64,000 nucleotides of DNA, from positions 310,001 through 374,000 of the forward strand of contig NZ_CP117883.1 of the NCBI RefSeq assembly GCF_028736215.1. The letters run 5' to 3'. The position numbers and the translations under genes are program-made. Below, piece by piece: positions 43,728-51,967 of the stretch (position 1 is its first letter; each line of letters opens with the position of its first letter). Source of the DNA: Mucilaginibacter sp. KACC 22773. GTDB lineage: Bacteria > Bacteroidota > Bacteroidia > Sphingobacteriales > Sphingobacteriaceae. The notes under the pieces were generated by a model. It made no database searches. It worked only from the letters and a program-made list of their open reading frames with translations, and was not told the origin of the DNA.

Positions 43728-44246
43728 ATGGAAACTCAAAAATTTGAAATCGTAAGTACCCAAAGCAATATTGACTGGGTAGGCCGTAAGGTAACCGGGG
43801 CACACAATGGTACCATCGCCGTTAAAGAAGGCGAATTTATTTTAAATGATGGTAAACTTGCCGGTGGTAAATTCACTATCGATACCACATCCATCAAAAT
43901 ACTGGATGTAACCGACCCTGCAACCAATGCGCAGTTTGCTGGTCACCTTGCTTCTGATGATTTTTTCTCTATTGAAAAATATCCGGAGGCAACTTTACAT
44001 ATCACCTCAGTTTCGGGCAATCATGTTGAAGGTGATCTGACCATCAAAGGCATTACACATCCTGTTGGTTTTGATGCAGCCATCAATATAAATGGTAACC
44101 TGTTGACTACAACCGGAAAACTGGTAATTGACCGTACTAAATACGGCATAAAATTTCGTTCAGGTAATTTCTTCAAAGACCTGGGCGATACGCTGATTTA
44201 CAATGATTTTGAACTGAATGTAAATGTAACCGCTAAAGCTGCCTGA
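43728..44246 (+). CDS. YceI-family protein without signal peptide
   Basis: A 172-aa YceI-like lipocalin-fold protein. Start ATG 43728 is preferred because the longer frame (GTG 43674) would run through CRP-like site 2. Family features: STQSNIDWVGRKVTGAHNGTI (in part), FTIDTTSIKILDV, HLASDDFFSIEKYPEATL and IDRTKYGIKFRSG. No signal peptide is seen, unlike the copy at 16006, so it should be cytoplasmic. It is the first gene of the six-gene operon. YceI proteins bind isoprenoid-type ligands; quinone handling under oxidative stress is one idea, but not shown. Confidence 0.87.
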   Translation: METQKFEIVSTQSNIDWVGRKVTGAHNGTIAVKEGEFILNDGKLAGGKFTIDTTSIKILDVTDPATNAQFAGHLASDDFFSIEKYPEATLHITSVSGNHVEGDLTIKGITHPVGFDAAININGNLLTTTGKLVIDRTKYGIKFRSGNFFKDLGDTLIYNDFELNVNVTAKAA

Positions 44247-44275
44247 TAAGCAGTTTTAGCAAAAAAGTTAAAGCC

Positions 44276-44494
44276 ATGCCATACGTAAAAATTGAAGTAA
44301 CCCGTGAAGGTGTTACCAGGGAACAAAAACAGCAACTAATAAAAGGGGTTACCAACCTGTTGAGTGATGTACTGAATAAAGACCCGCAACTAACCTTTGT
44401 TGTGATCCAGGAATATGATTTGGACGACTGGGGCCATGCCGGAGAGCAGGTATCTGTGTTGAGAGAAAGAGGCATAACTGCTGATAGAAAATAA
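44276..44494 (+). CDS. 4-oxalocrotonate tautomerase-family protein
   Basis: A 72-aa small tautomerase. The catalytic Pro follows the initiator Met (MPYVKIEVTREGVT), as required after Met removal, and the chain has the usual beta-alpha-beta form. Relatives isomerise enols or dehalogenate, but the substrate here is unknown. It sits 29 bases after YceI and 4 bases before an SDR, in an operon of small redox enzymes. Confidence 0.85.
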   Translation: MPYVKIEVTREGVTREQKQQLIKGVTNLLSDVLNKDPQLTFVVIQEYDLDDWGHAGEQVSVLRERGITADRK

Positions 44495-44498
44495 GAAA

Positions 44499-45233
44499 AT
44501 GAAAAAGCAAACCATAATAGTTACAGGTGCCTCATCCGGCATCGGCAAAGAAGTAGCCCGCCACTTTTTGGCCAACGGCGACAATGTAGTGATCAATTCG
44601 GCAACTGCCGAAAAATTAGAACAGGTTTACCAGGAACTGGGCGGTGGCGAAAACCTGGCTATGGTAGCCGGTGATGTGAAATACAAAAGTACCGGGGAGA
44701 AACTCCTGGCAATTGCACTTGAGAAATTTGGCTCGGCAGATGTACTGGTGAACAACGCAGGCATCTATGAAACCAGGCCCTTCCTTGAAGTGGACGAAGC
44801 CTACCTCGACCGTTTTTTGGATACCAACCTGAAGGGTACATTCTTCACCACCCAGGCTGTTATTCCGCAAATGCTTAAACAGCGTGATGGGGTAGTTATC
44901 AATATCGGCACACCGCTGGTAGTCCATGCTCTTGGAGGCGCTCCCTCCACCGCACCCGTTGCATCAAAGGGGGCAATCCATTCGCTCACCTTACAACTTG
45001 CGGCCGAATTTGGCAAAGATAACATCAGGGTTAATACAATTGCGCCTGGCGTTATCCGTACACCTATGCACGGCGCCGAGGTTGATAAAGGCGCGGGATT
45101 GCACCTGGTGAACCGCGTTGGCGAGGTGGAAGATATCGCTCAAATGGTTTATACCGTTGCTAAAAGCAACTTTATAAACGGTGCCATCATCAACGTAGAC
45201 GGTGGTATGGGAGCCGGTCACAATTTGAATTAA
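44499..45233 (+). CDS. Short-chain dehydrogenase/reductase with altered active site
   Basis: A 244-aa SDR-fold protein. The cofactor motif TGASSGIG (9-16) and NNAG (85-88) are intact. At the active site, however, Lys157 in VASKGA has Pro153 four places before it, where the catalytic Tyr of YxxxK is expected, and the usual Ser position reads INIGTPL. The frame is clean across this stretch. It may use another acid, bind without catalysis, or belong to a divergent SDR group. Its stop is 1 base before the next start, so translation is coupled. Confidence 0.82.
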   Translation: MKKQTIIVTGASSGIGKEVARHFLANGDNVVINSATAEKLEQVYQELGGGENLAMVAGDVKYKSTGEKLLAIALEKFGSADVLVNNAGIYETRPFLEVDEAYLDRFLDTNLKGTFFTTQAVIPQMLKQRDGVVINIGTPLVVHALGGAPSTAPVASKGAIHSLTLQLAAEFGKDNIRVNTIAPGVIRTPMHGAEVDKGAGLHLVNRVGEVEDIAQMVYTVAKSNFINGAIINVDGGMGAGHNLN

Positions 45234-45234
45234 T

Positions 45235-45687
45235 ATGAAAACGCTTTTATTGACCGCTTTTTTGTCATGCACCTTGCTGGTATTAAAAGCGCAAAATTCA
45301 AAGAAAATGGAAACTAATAATCAAGATTCATTAGCCATCACCCAGGTGCTGGAAAATTATTACTTCAAAGGCATCTACGAAGGTGATATTAATACACTGA
45401 AACAGATTTACAATCCCGGCACTTTATTATTCGGCGATGTTAAGGGGCAGCCATATGCCAAAACGCTCGATGAATATCTGGATGGCGTCGCTCATCGTCA
45501 AAGCCCGAAAGATTCCGGCAAGCCTTTTAAGGGGACAATCATCTCAATTAATGTGGTCAATTCAATAGCGGTGGCCAGGGTGCATGTTAAAATGTACGAT
45601 TTTAATTATGATGAGTTCCTGTCGTTTCATAAAATTGATAACAGCTGGCTTATCGTTAATAAAATGATTAGCGATGTAGCCCAATAA
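45235..45687 (+). CDS. Exported NTF2-like (putative lumazine-binding) protein
   Basis: A 150-aa protein with a probable signal peptide (MKTLLLTAFLSCTLLVLKAQ) and an NTF2-like domain with ITQVLENYYFKGIYEGD and the closing strand SFHKIDNSWLIVNKMI, a pattern shared by the Lumazine_bd_2 group. No catalytic residues can be named. An internal Met at about residue 25 (METNNQD) would give a cytoplasmic form. It is embedded in the operon, 1 base after the SDR and 9 before the nitronate monooxygenase. Confidence 0.8.
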   Translation: MKTLLLTAFLSCTLLVLKAQNSKKMETNNQDSLAITQVLENYYFKGIYEGDINTLKQIYNPGTLLFGDVKGQPYAKTLDEYLDGVAHRQSPKDSGKPFKGTIISINVVNSIAVARVHVKMYDFNYDEFLSFHKIDNSWLIVNKMISDVAQ

Positions 45688-45696
45688 ATTTTAAAG

Positions 45697-46785
45697 ATGA
45701 TGTGGTACCAAACAAAAGCATCCCAAATACTGGGTATCCAATACCCTATCCTGCAAGGGCCATTCGGCGGCAACCTGTCGTCTGTTGAGCTGGTGTCAAC
45801 AGTATCTAAGGCCGGCGGGCTTGGTGGTTACGGAGCTTACACGTTAAGTCCGCAGGAAATAATCGAAGTAGATAAGCAAATCAAAACGGCAACCAATAAG
45901 CCCTACAATATTAACCTGTGGGTTTCGGATACAGATGCCGTGAACGGTACTGTTTCGGACGAGCAGTTTAAACAGGCCGAAGAATTATTCAGGCCTTATT
46001 TTGATGAGTTGGGAATTGCCCTGCCCCAAAAACCTATGGTGTTTACATCGCGTTTTGAAAATCAGGTCGAAGTTATCCTGCATCAAAGGCCGCCGGTATT
46101 TAGCTTTATGTTTGGCATCCCATCTGCCGATATTCTTGAACAATGCCATAGGCTTGGTATTGCTACCGTAGGAGCCGCAACCACGCTGGATGAAGCCATA
46201 GTGCTGGAATCAGCCGGGGTCGACCTCATTATCGCTTCAGGTTTTGAAGCCGGTGGGCACCGGCCATCATTCCTGGCGGCTGCAGAATCATCTACCACGG
46301 GGACCTTTGTGTTGCTTCAACTGATTAAGGAGAAGGTAAAAACCCCGGTTATAGCTGCAGGTGGTATTGCCAACGGAAAAGGTGTTGCCGCCGCGTTGGC
46401 ACTTGGCGCAGATGCCGCACAAATTGGTACCGCGTTCCTGGCAACCGATGAATCGAATGCTACTGCAATCCACCGGCAAATGCTGTTTTCTGATGCGGCT
46501 AAGTACACCACCTTATCGAGGGCATTTACCGGGAGATTGGGCAGAGGCATAACCAGCCGCATTGCAAAGGACCTGGTGTATAAGGAAAAAGGTTTTCTTC
46601 CCTTCCCGCTACAAACACAGTTTATGGCGCATTTACGAAAAGCCGCTAATGAACAGGAAAAATGGGATATGATCCTGTTCTGGGGTGGGCAGATAGCGCC
46701 GGTGCTGAAACATACAAAGGCCGCCGAACTGATGAAGTCTATATTGGAAGAAACCACAGTGTATTTTGACCATTTAAAAGTATGA
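45697..46785 (+). CDS. Nitronate monooxygenase-family FMN enzyme
   Basis: A 362-aa TIM-barrel flavoprotein of the nitronate monooxygenase/2-nitropropane dioxygenase family, which oxidises nitronates such as propionate 3-nitronate. Visible blocks: IQYPILQGPFGG, VDLIIASGFEAGGHRPS with the catalytic-type His, VIAAGGIANGKGVAAALALGAD (in part) and QIGTAFLATDES for FMN phosphate binding. Cytoplasmic. It is the fifth gene of the operon and supports a detoxification role for the unit. Confidence 0.88.
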   Translation: MMWYQTKASQILGIQYPILQGPFGGNLSSVELVSTVSKAGGLGGYGAYTLSPQEIIEVDKQIKTATNKPYNINLWVSDTDAVNGTVSDEQFKQAEELFRPYFDELGIALPQKPMVFTSRFENQVEVILHQRPPVFSFMFGIPSADILEQCHRLGIATVGAATTLDEAIVLESAGVDLIIASGFEAGGHRPSFLAAAESSTTGTFVLLQLIKEKVKTPVIAAGGIANGKGVAAALALGADAAQIGTAFLATDESNATAIHRQMLFSDAAKYTTLSRAFTGRLGRGITSRIAKDLVYKEKGFLPFPLQTQFMAHLRKAANEQEKWDMILFWGGQIAPVLKHTKAAELMKSILEETTVYFDHLKV

Positions 46786-46789
46786 TATC

Positions 46790-47629
46790 ATGAACACTTC
46801 AAAAGTATGGTATGTAACCGGGGCCTCCCAGGGATTGGGGCTGACCCTTGTAAAAAAGCTGCTTGATCGTGGCTACCGGGTGGCCGCAAGTTCGCGCGAT
46901 GCCAGGGCGTTAAGCCAGTCCGTTGGGTTGGTAGACAAAGAGCGTTTTCTTGCGCTGGCTGTCGATTTAAATAACCCGGATTGTATTGATGAATCGATAC
47001 AACAAACGCTGGGCGCATTCGGACGGATTGATGTGGTAGTTAATAATGCCGGCTACGGAATGGCGGGAACCGTGGAAGAAATAGCCGAACAGGAAATCAG
47101 GAATATTTTTAATGTTAACGTGCTGGCAACCATAAATGTGGTACGGGCGGTACTGCCGGTAATGCGTAGTCAAAAATCGGGCTATATTATAAATATCGGT
47201 TCGGTGGCCGGTTTTGTGGGTGCCCCAGGCTGGTCTGTTTATTCGGCCACCAAAGCTGCGGTGGCCGCTTTTTCGGAAGTGATTGCGCTTGATGTAAGAG
47301 AATTTGGAATAAAGGTAACTGTAGCCGAACCATCAGGCTTCCGCACAGGTTTTTTAACCAAAAACTCACTTTGCCTAACAGTCAGCAAGATAGAAGGCTA
47401 TGAAGCCGTAAGAAATACGCAGGACCGTTACCTGTCCATGAACGGACAGCAGGCCGGGGATCCAGATCGCGCCGCGGAGATATTTATTGAATTAGCCGAA
47501 ACTCCGCAGCCGCCGATGCACCTGTTTCTGGGGAACGATGCATATAATAGGGCATCAGAAAAACTGGCCGCCATGTCTTCAGAATTAGAACAGTGGAAAT
47601 CCACAACTATCGCGGCCGATTTTAAATAA
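46790..47629 (+). CDS. Short-chain dehydrogenase/reductase
   Basis: A 279-aa classical SDR with TGASQGLG (about 10-17), NNAGYG near 85-90, Ser in NIGSVAG, and the catalytic Tyr and Lys in VYSATKAAV. It thus keeps the full active site that the SDR at 44499 lacks. The long C-terminal part (EIFIELAETPQPPMHLFLG) is typical of the group that acts on larger hydrophobic substrates. It is the last gene of the operon, 4 bases after the nitronate monooxygenase. Confidence 0.87.
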   Translation: MNTSKVWYVTGASQGLGLTLVKKLLDRGYRVAASSRDARALSQSVGLVDKERFLALAVDLNNPDCIDESIQQTLGAFGRIDVVVNNAGYGMAGTVEEIAEQEIRNIFNVNVLATINVVRAVLPVMRSQKSGYIINIGSVAGFVGAPGWSVYSATKAAVAAFSEVIALDVREFGIKVTVAEPSGFRTGFLTKNSLCLTVSKIEGYEAVRNTQDRYLSMNGQQAGDPDRAAEIFIELAETPQPPMHLFLGNDAYNRASEKLAAMSSELEQWKSTTIAADFK

Positions 47630-47873
47630 CAATACTACTTAACTACAATTTTTTGTTTTAAAGCAATATCCGGTTCCAGTTTCATTTCTCACCTGGTGAT
47701 AGAGTGGAATACTACTTACTACTTTAAGCCAGGCGTTTGTGAAAACCGATAGGTTGAGCCTTGCCGGCATGGAAAAAAAGAACCTTCTTGTAAAAAGACG
47801 GGGAAGGTCACGATGGTTTACACGTATTGCAATTTTTGTAAAAAATGCATTACATTCGTTAATTAAACCAGTT

Positions 47874-48455
47874 ATGCCCCTAAAACGGTTGCTTATTGAC
47901 CAGGAGTTGATAGCGTTGTTAAAAAACGACGACAGGGAGGCCTTTGCCGAAATTTATAAACGGTACTGGACGGTAATGTATATGCATGCGCTGAAAATGC
48001 TTCGCGACGAAGATGACGCCAGGGATATTATACAGGAAACTTTCACTTCGTTATGGCTGAAAAGGGAATGCATAAGCTCAGACGCTAATTTAGCCGGTTA
48101 TCTTTTTATATCGACAAAAAATAAGGTGCTTGACCTGGTAGCGCGCAAGCGGGTACGGCTGGATTACCTGGATTCGTTAGCCGCCTTTGCCGAAGCCAAT
48201 AGTAACCAGACGATGGAGCGGATAGAGGAAAAAGAAATAATGGAAGCGCTGGAAAAAGAAATTGCACAGCTTCCCCTTAAAATGAAGCAAATATTTGAAA
48301 TGCGGGTACATCAGCACCTTACTTACAAAGAAATTGCCGACGAGCTCGATATATCCGACAAAACCGTTAAAAAACAAATCAGCAACGCTATCAGGATAAT
48401 AAGGCCTAAGCTTAACCATCTTTCGGCAATCGTTTTAATATTGTCCGGACTATAA
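47874..48455 (+). CDS. ECF RNA polymerase sigma factor (SusC/D-associated type)
   Basis: A 193-aa ECF sigma-70 factor. Region 2 reads FAEIYKRYWTVMYMHALKML with DARDIIQETFTSLW, and region 4 reads LPLKMKQIFEMRVHQHLTYKEIADELDISDKTVKKQISNA (in part). I use ATG 47874; the frame is open to 47739 but the extra 45 residues are basic and unlike the family. Sigma factors of this kind normally lie next to a FecR anti-sigma gene and SusC. Here the FecR gene starts 2.1 kb downstream, after two minus-strand genes. Confidence 0.88.
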   Translation: MPLKRLLIDQELIALLKNDDREAFAEIYKRYWTVMYMHALKMLRDEDDARDIIQETFTSLWLKRECISSDANLAGYLFISTKNKVLDLVARKRVRLDYLDSLAAFAEANSNQTMERIEEKEIMEALEKEIAQLPLKMKQIFEMRVHQHLTYKEIADELDISDKTVKKQISNAIRIIRPKLNHLSAIVLILSGL

Positions 48456-48512
48456 ACTTTTGTGGTTTTTCATCTTAATGGGCCATTTTTACTTAAGGTT
48501 GCTCACTTTGAG

Positions 48513-49310
48513 TTACAAGGACGGTAAACCGGTAGGATTGTAGCCAAAATGCTTTTTAAAGGCAAACGAGAAGTGGGAAAGGTCTTCAAAACCGATGTCG
48601 AGGTAAACTTCAGACGGCTTTTTTTTTTGCTCAAATATTTGATAATGGGCCAGTTCCAGTCGCTTTTGGGTTAACCACTTTCCGGGCGTAATATTAAATG
48701 TTTTTTTAAAATCCTTTTTAAAGGTTGTCAGGCTCCTGCCGGTCAGGTAGCCGAATTTCTCCAGCGGTAGGTTAAACTTATAGTTTTGCTCCATAAATTC
48801 CACCAGGTCCAATTTGCCCGGTTCTTCAAAGTATCCGAGCAGTTCATCTGCCTCGCAATCAATTGCACGAAGCACCCGGATTGCTTCCTCAACCTTAAAA
48901 GCAGCTATATCTGCCGGTAAAGCCTCTGCCAATCCAAAATAGGGTTGGAGTGAATTAAACAGGCTTTTTAATAAGGGGTGTTCTCCGAATTTTTTAAGCC
49001 CGTAACTATGCCGTACCTTTAAGTGAAGCTCGTTGGCGGTATAATAATGTTGAAGCCTTTCCCTGCGGAATAATACCGATATGGCGATGCAAGGCTGACC
49101 CTCTAAAGGAAGCTTGCTCATTCTGCCTAATTGGTTTCGGGGCAATAAAACCGTATCGCCCGCAAAAAATTGGTGGCTGCGTTCTGCGGTTACAATTTTC
49201 ATTTCGCCGGAAACTATGTGCACCAGCGCCGGTTGTGGCAAGATAAGCTCGCGGCTGTAATGCGCCTCTTTCTTGCAGGCGATAAATACTTCGGCTATTT
49301 CCATTGGCAT
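48513..49310 (-). CDS. AraC-family transcriptional regulator
   Basis: A 265-aa regulator with an N-terminal cupin-like sensing region and a C-terminal AraC helix-turn-helix pair. The second reads KPSEVYLDIGFEDLSHFSFAF followed by FGYNPTG. I choose ATG 49310, which leaves 10 bases after the epimerase stop; a TTG at 49331 would overlap it. The two genes form an operon. A 16-base direct repeat with 23-base period upstream of that operon (50415-50453) is a plausible binding site for this protein. Confidence 0.87.
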   Translation of the reverse strand: MPMEIAEVFIACKKEAHYSRELILPQPALVHIVSGEMKIVTAERSHQFFAGDTVLLPRNQLGRMSKLPLEGQPCIAISVLFRRERLQHYYTANELHLKVRHSYGLKKFGEHPLLKSLFNSLQPYFGLAEALPADIAAFKVEEAIRVLRAIDCEADELLGYFEEPGKLDLVEFMEQNYKFNLPLEKFGYLTGRSLTTFKKDFKKTFNITPGKWLTQKRLELAHYQIFEQKKKPSEVYLDIGFEDLSHFSFAFKKHFGYNPTGLPSL

Positions 49311-49320
49311 AAAGTTAAGC

Positions 49321-50364
49321 TTATTGATCAAGCAAATGCAAACGGATCAGGCTTTCTGCCGTAGCCAGTATCGCTTCTTCGGCTGATTTCGGCGACCATC
49401 CGAGCAGGCGAATGGCCTTAGCGCTTGTAACGTTCATCACTTTGCCCAACAGGGGGATCATTGATTTAACCATCGGGTCTTTCAGGGCGGCAATACGCAG
49501 CAAGGTATTGGGCAATTCTTTTGCTTTTACCTTATCGGCAGCAGCTCCAAGGTTTTCTTTGAGTATTTTTGCCACAGCTACCAACCAAATGCTTTCGCCG
49601 GCAGTGGCAATAAAACGCTCTCCGTTTGCAGCCGGGCTCTCCATAGCACGCAGGTGCAGGTCGGCTACATCACGCACATCTACAAAACCGGAGTTGATCT
49701 TCGGACAGCCCGGCATCTTTCCGGTCAGGAGATTTTTGATCAGGTGAATGGAATGCGAATAATCCGGCCCTAATACCGGCCCCATAACCGTTACAGGATT
49801 AATGGCTGCGAGTTCCAGCCCATTGCCTTCTTTTCTGATGAATTCCCAGGCCGCTCTTTCCGCTAAAGTTTTTGATTTTTGGTAAGCCGGCGCATTTGCC
49901 GTATTTGTCCAGGTATGCTCATCAAAGGGCGTCGTTTGGTTAGGGTGGCCATAAACAACGGCACCTATGGCAGAAGTTAGCACAACACGTTTAACACCGG
50001 CATCCCTTGATGCGCGCAATACTTGTAGCACCCCTTCCCGTGCCGGAATGATCATTTCATCCTCATGTTTGTAATTAACTTTTGGTGTCGGCGAAGCCAC
50101 ATGCAGCACATATGTGCAGTCACTCACCGCGTCGTTCCAACGGGTATCGGAAGAGAGGTCAGCTTCAATAAAGGTTACACGGTCGCTCCCTTCCATGCCG
50201 CCTTCGCGCAGCATGTCTTTCACTGCTTGCTCACGGTCCGGGGAACGTAATGTTGCTCTTACACGGTAGCCCGCGTTTAACAGTTGAAGGATGCAGTGCA
50301 CCGCGATAAATCCCGAGCCGCCGGTAACCAGTACTAAATTTTCTTTATTTGAATTTGTGTTCAT
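49321..50364 (-). CDS. NAD-dependent epimerase/dehydratase-like aldehyde reductase
   Basis: A 347-aa extended SDR of the dihydroflavonol-4-reductase-like group, which reduces aldehydes or ketones with NADPH. Visible parts: VTGGSGFIAVHCI (cofactor), VLHVASPTP, VLTSAIGAVVYG and the catalytic Tyr-Lys in AYQKSK, then INPVTVMGPVLG. Cytoplasmic. It is followed by the AraC regulator on the same strand. Together they sit, in reverse orientation, between an ECF sigma factor gene and the FecR gene that probably belong together, so an insertion of this pair is likely. Confidence 0.87.
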   Translation of the reverse strand: MNTNSNKENLVLVTGGSGFIAVHCILQLLNAGYRVRATLRSPDREQAVKDMLREGGMEGSDRVTFIEADLSSDTRWNDAVSDCTYVLHVASPTPKVNYKHEDEMIIPAREGVLQVLRASRDAGVKRVVLTSAIGAVVYGHPNQTTPFDEHTWTNTANAPAYQKSKTLAERAAWEFIRKEGNGLELAAINPVTVMGPVLGPDYSHSIHLIKNLLTGKMPGCPKINSGFVDVRDVADLHLRAMESPAANGERFIATAGESIWLVAVAKILKENLGAAADKVKAKELPNTLLRIAALKDPMVKSMIPLLGKVMNVTSAKAIRLLGWSPKSAEEAILATAESLIRLHLLDQ

Positions 50365-50414
50365 TTTCTTTTGTTTGATGAACCAAAGTTCGCTTTACAG
50401 AAGATTGCGTGTTT

Positions 50415-50453
50415 TGTTTAAAAGGCGCAATATGCTTTGTTTAAAAGGCGCTG
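50415..50453. promoter_or_regulatory. Tandem 16-bp direct repeat, putative AraC-type operator
   Basis: TTTGTTTAAAAGGCGC occurs perfectly at 50415-50430 and 50438-50453, a 23-base period (about two helical turns). It lies 51-89 bases upstream of the epimerase start. Direct repeats of this size and phase are typical AraC-family half-sites. Confidence 0.65.
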
Positions 50454-50587
50454 TTCGCGGTAATTTTGTACCATGGAAAGTAAAAAGTGCCGGTGAAAAC
50501 TAAAAATCAAAAACTTTCACTTTTTTTTAATTTTATCTACTACTTCATCCCTGGCAGGCCGTTTCATTAAATAACAGCCAATAAACC

Positions 50588-51739
50588 ATGACCAGGGAAC
50601 AAGCACAGGAATTATTAAATAAGTATCAACTCGGCAACTGCACGCCCGAAGAACAGCAAATGCTGGATAACTGGTATTTGCACGAAGCCGATAAGCAACC
50701 TGTAGCCGAAGGGCCGGCCGATCCTTTAATGGAAGAGGAGTTGATGTGGAACAGGATTGTTGATGAAATTCCCGAAACTGCCAAAATCCGTTACTTTAAA
50801 AAATGGTACTCTATTGCTTCGGCTGCTGCCATCCTTGTTTTTGTTTCATTTGGCGCCTATCTGTTTATTAAAAAACGGCAGGCACCTGCGCAGCTTGTCC
50901 ATCAGTCTAACCCTAAAAATGACATTTTGCCAGGCGGCAATAAAGCCATACTTACCCTGGCAAATGGCAAACAGATTACTTTAACCGGCGCCCGTAACGG
51001 CACCCTTGCTGTACAGGGCGCGGTAGTAATTAATAAAACTGCCGATGGAAGAATAGTTTACGATTCATCTGAAAAATCGAGATCTGATGAGGCGGAATTA
51101 AATACCTACAACACCATGACTACGCCCCGCGGCGGCCAATATTGGGTTGTTTTGCCCGATGGCAGCCGGGTGTTGTTAAATGCGGCTTCTTCGTTAACCT
51201 ATCCAACTACATTTAGCGGCACCGAGCGTAAAGTTGAGCTTACCGGAGAGGCCTATTTTGAAGTGGCGCATAACGCTGCCAAACCGTTCAGGGTTTACAG
51301 TAAATCGCAAATAGTAGAGGTGCTGGGCACACATTTTAACATTAATACCTACGATGATGAGCCGGCCATTAAAACCACGCTGCTTGAAGGTAAGGTAAAA
51401 GTAACATCAACCGCTAAAAATCAAACCCGGATATTACAGCCAGGGCAGCAGGCTTTTTTAAATGCGCTTGCATTTAATGTAAGTGATGTTGATGTAGATG
51501 AGGCCACTGCCTGGAAAAATGGATTGTTTGTTTTTGAAAGTAATGATATACAGCAAATTATGCGGATGGTATCCCGGTGGTACGACGTAGATGTGGCATA
51601 CACCGGCAACCTGCCCTCCGACAAGTTCAGCGGTTCTGTATCCAGGTTCAGCAATGTTTCTGAAGTGTTGAATACGTTGCAGCTTACCCGGAAAGTGCAT
51701 TTTAAAGTATCGGGTAAAAAAATATCCGTATCGGAATAA
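50588..51739 (+). CDS. FecR-type anti-sigma factor
   Basis: A 383-aa membrane anti-sigma protein. The N-terminal cytoplasmic part (about 1-70) would hold the ECF sigma factor; a single transmembrane helix covers about 73-92 (SIASAAAILVFVSFGAYLFI). The periplasmic FecR domain (TTPRGGQYWVVLPDGSRVLLNA in part) and a C-terminal DUF4974 domain (FVFESNDIQQIMRMVSRWYD) follow. It would relay the TonB-dependent transporter signal from SusC at 51968. The matching sigma gene is probably the one at 47874. Confidence 0.92.
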   Translation: MTREQAQELLNKYQLGNCTPEEQQMLDNWYLHEADKQPVAEGPADPLMEEELMWNRIVDEIPETAKIRYFKKWYSIASAAAILVFVSFGAYLFIKKRQAPAQLVHQSNPKNDILPGGNKAILTLANGKQITLTGARNGTLAVQGAVVINKTADGRIVYDSSEKSRSDEAELNTYNTMTTPRGGQYWVVLPDGSRVLLNAASSLTYPTTFSGTERKVELTGEAYFEVAHNAAKPFRVYSKSQIVEVLGTHFNINTYDDEPAIKTTLLEGKVKVTSTAKNQTRILQPGQQAFLNALAFNVSDVDVDEATAWKNGLFVFESNDIQQIMRMVSRWYDVDVAYTGNLPSDKFSGSVSRFSNVSEVLNTLQLTRKVHFKVSGKKISVSE

Positions 51740-51967
51740 ATTATAACCAAGCCAATAAACAACCAATATAATAATCTAAAAAACCGAGAAAAAAATGAAA
51801 AGAAAACTACGAACGTAACCCTAAAAACGGGACTTAAAAAAAACGTGAAAGTGTACCACCACTTCCACGCCAAAAATTTGAGTTAACCCGTTAATCTGTT
51901 CGCCGTTCCGGCGCATAGAAAAATTATTTGTCAATAAACCTTGTTTTAACCCAAACTATTCAAAAGT
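51740..51967 (+). promoter_or_regulatory. FecR-SusC intergenic leader with tiny ORF and hairpin
   Basis: A seven-codon frame MKRKLRT lies at 51795-51818. It is followed by a hairpin with arms 51844-51853 and 51860-51869 (CGTGAAAGTG and CACTTCCACG, one mismatch). The layout fits a partial terminator or attenuator that separates anti-sigma from SusC expression. Confidence 0.45.

Noticed and set aside
47739..47873. 45-residue N-terminal extension of the ECF sigma factor
   Set aside because: Basic sequence not typical of the family; ATG 47874 precedes the normal region 2 start.
50415..50453. Direct repeats as a CRISPR seed
   Set aside because: Only two 16-base copies with a 7-base gap and no cas genes; fits an AraC-type operator.
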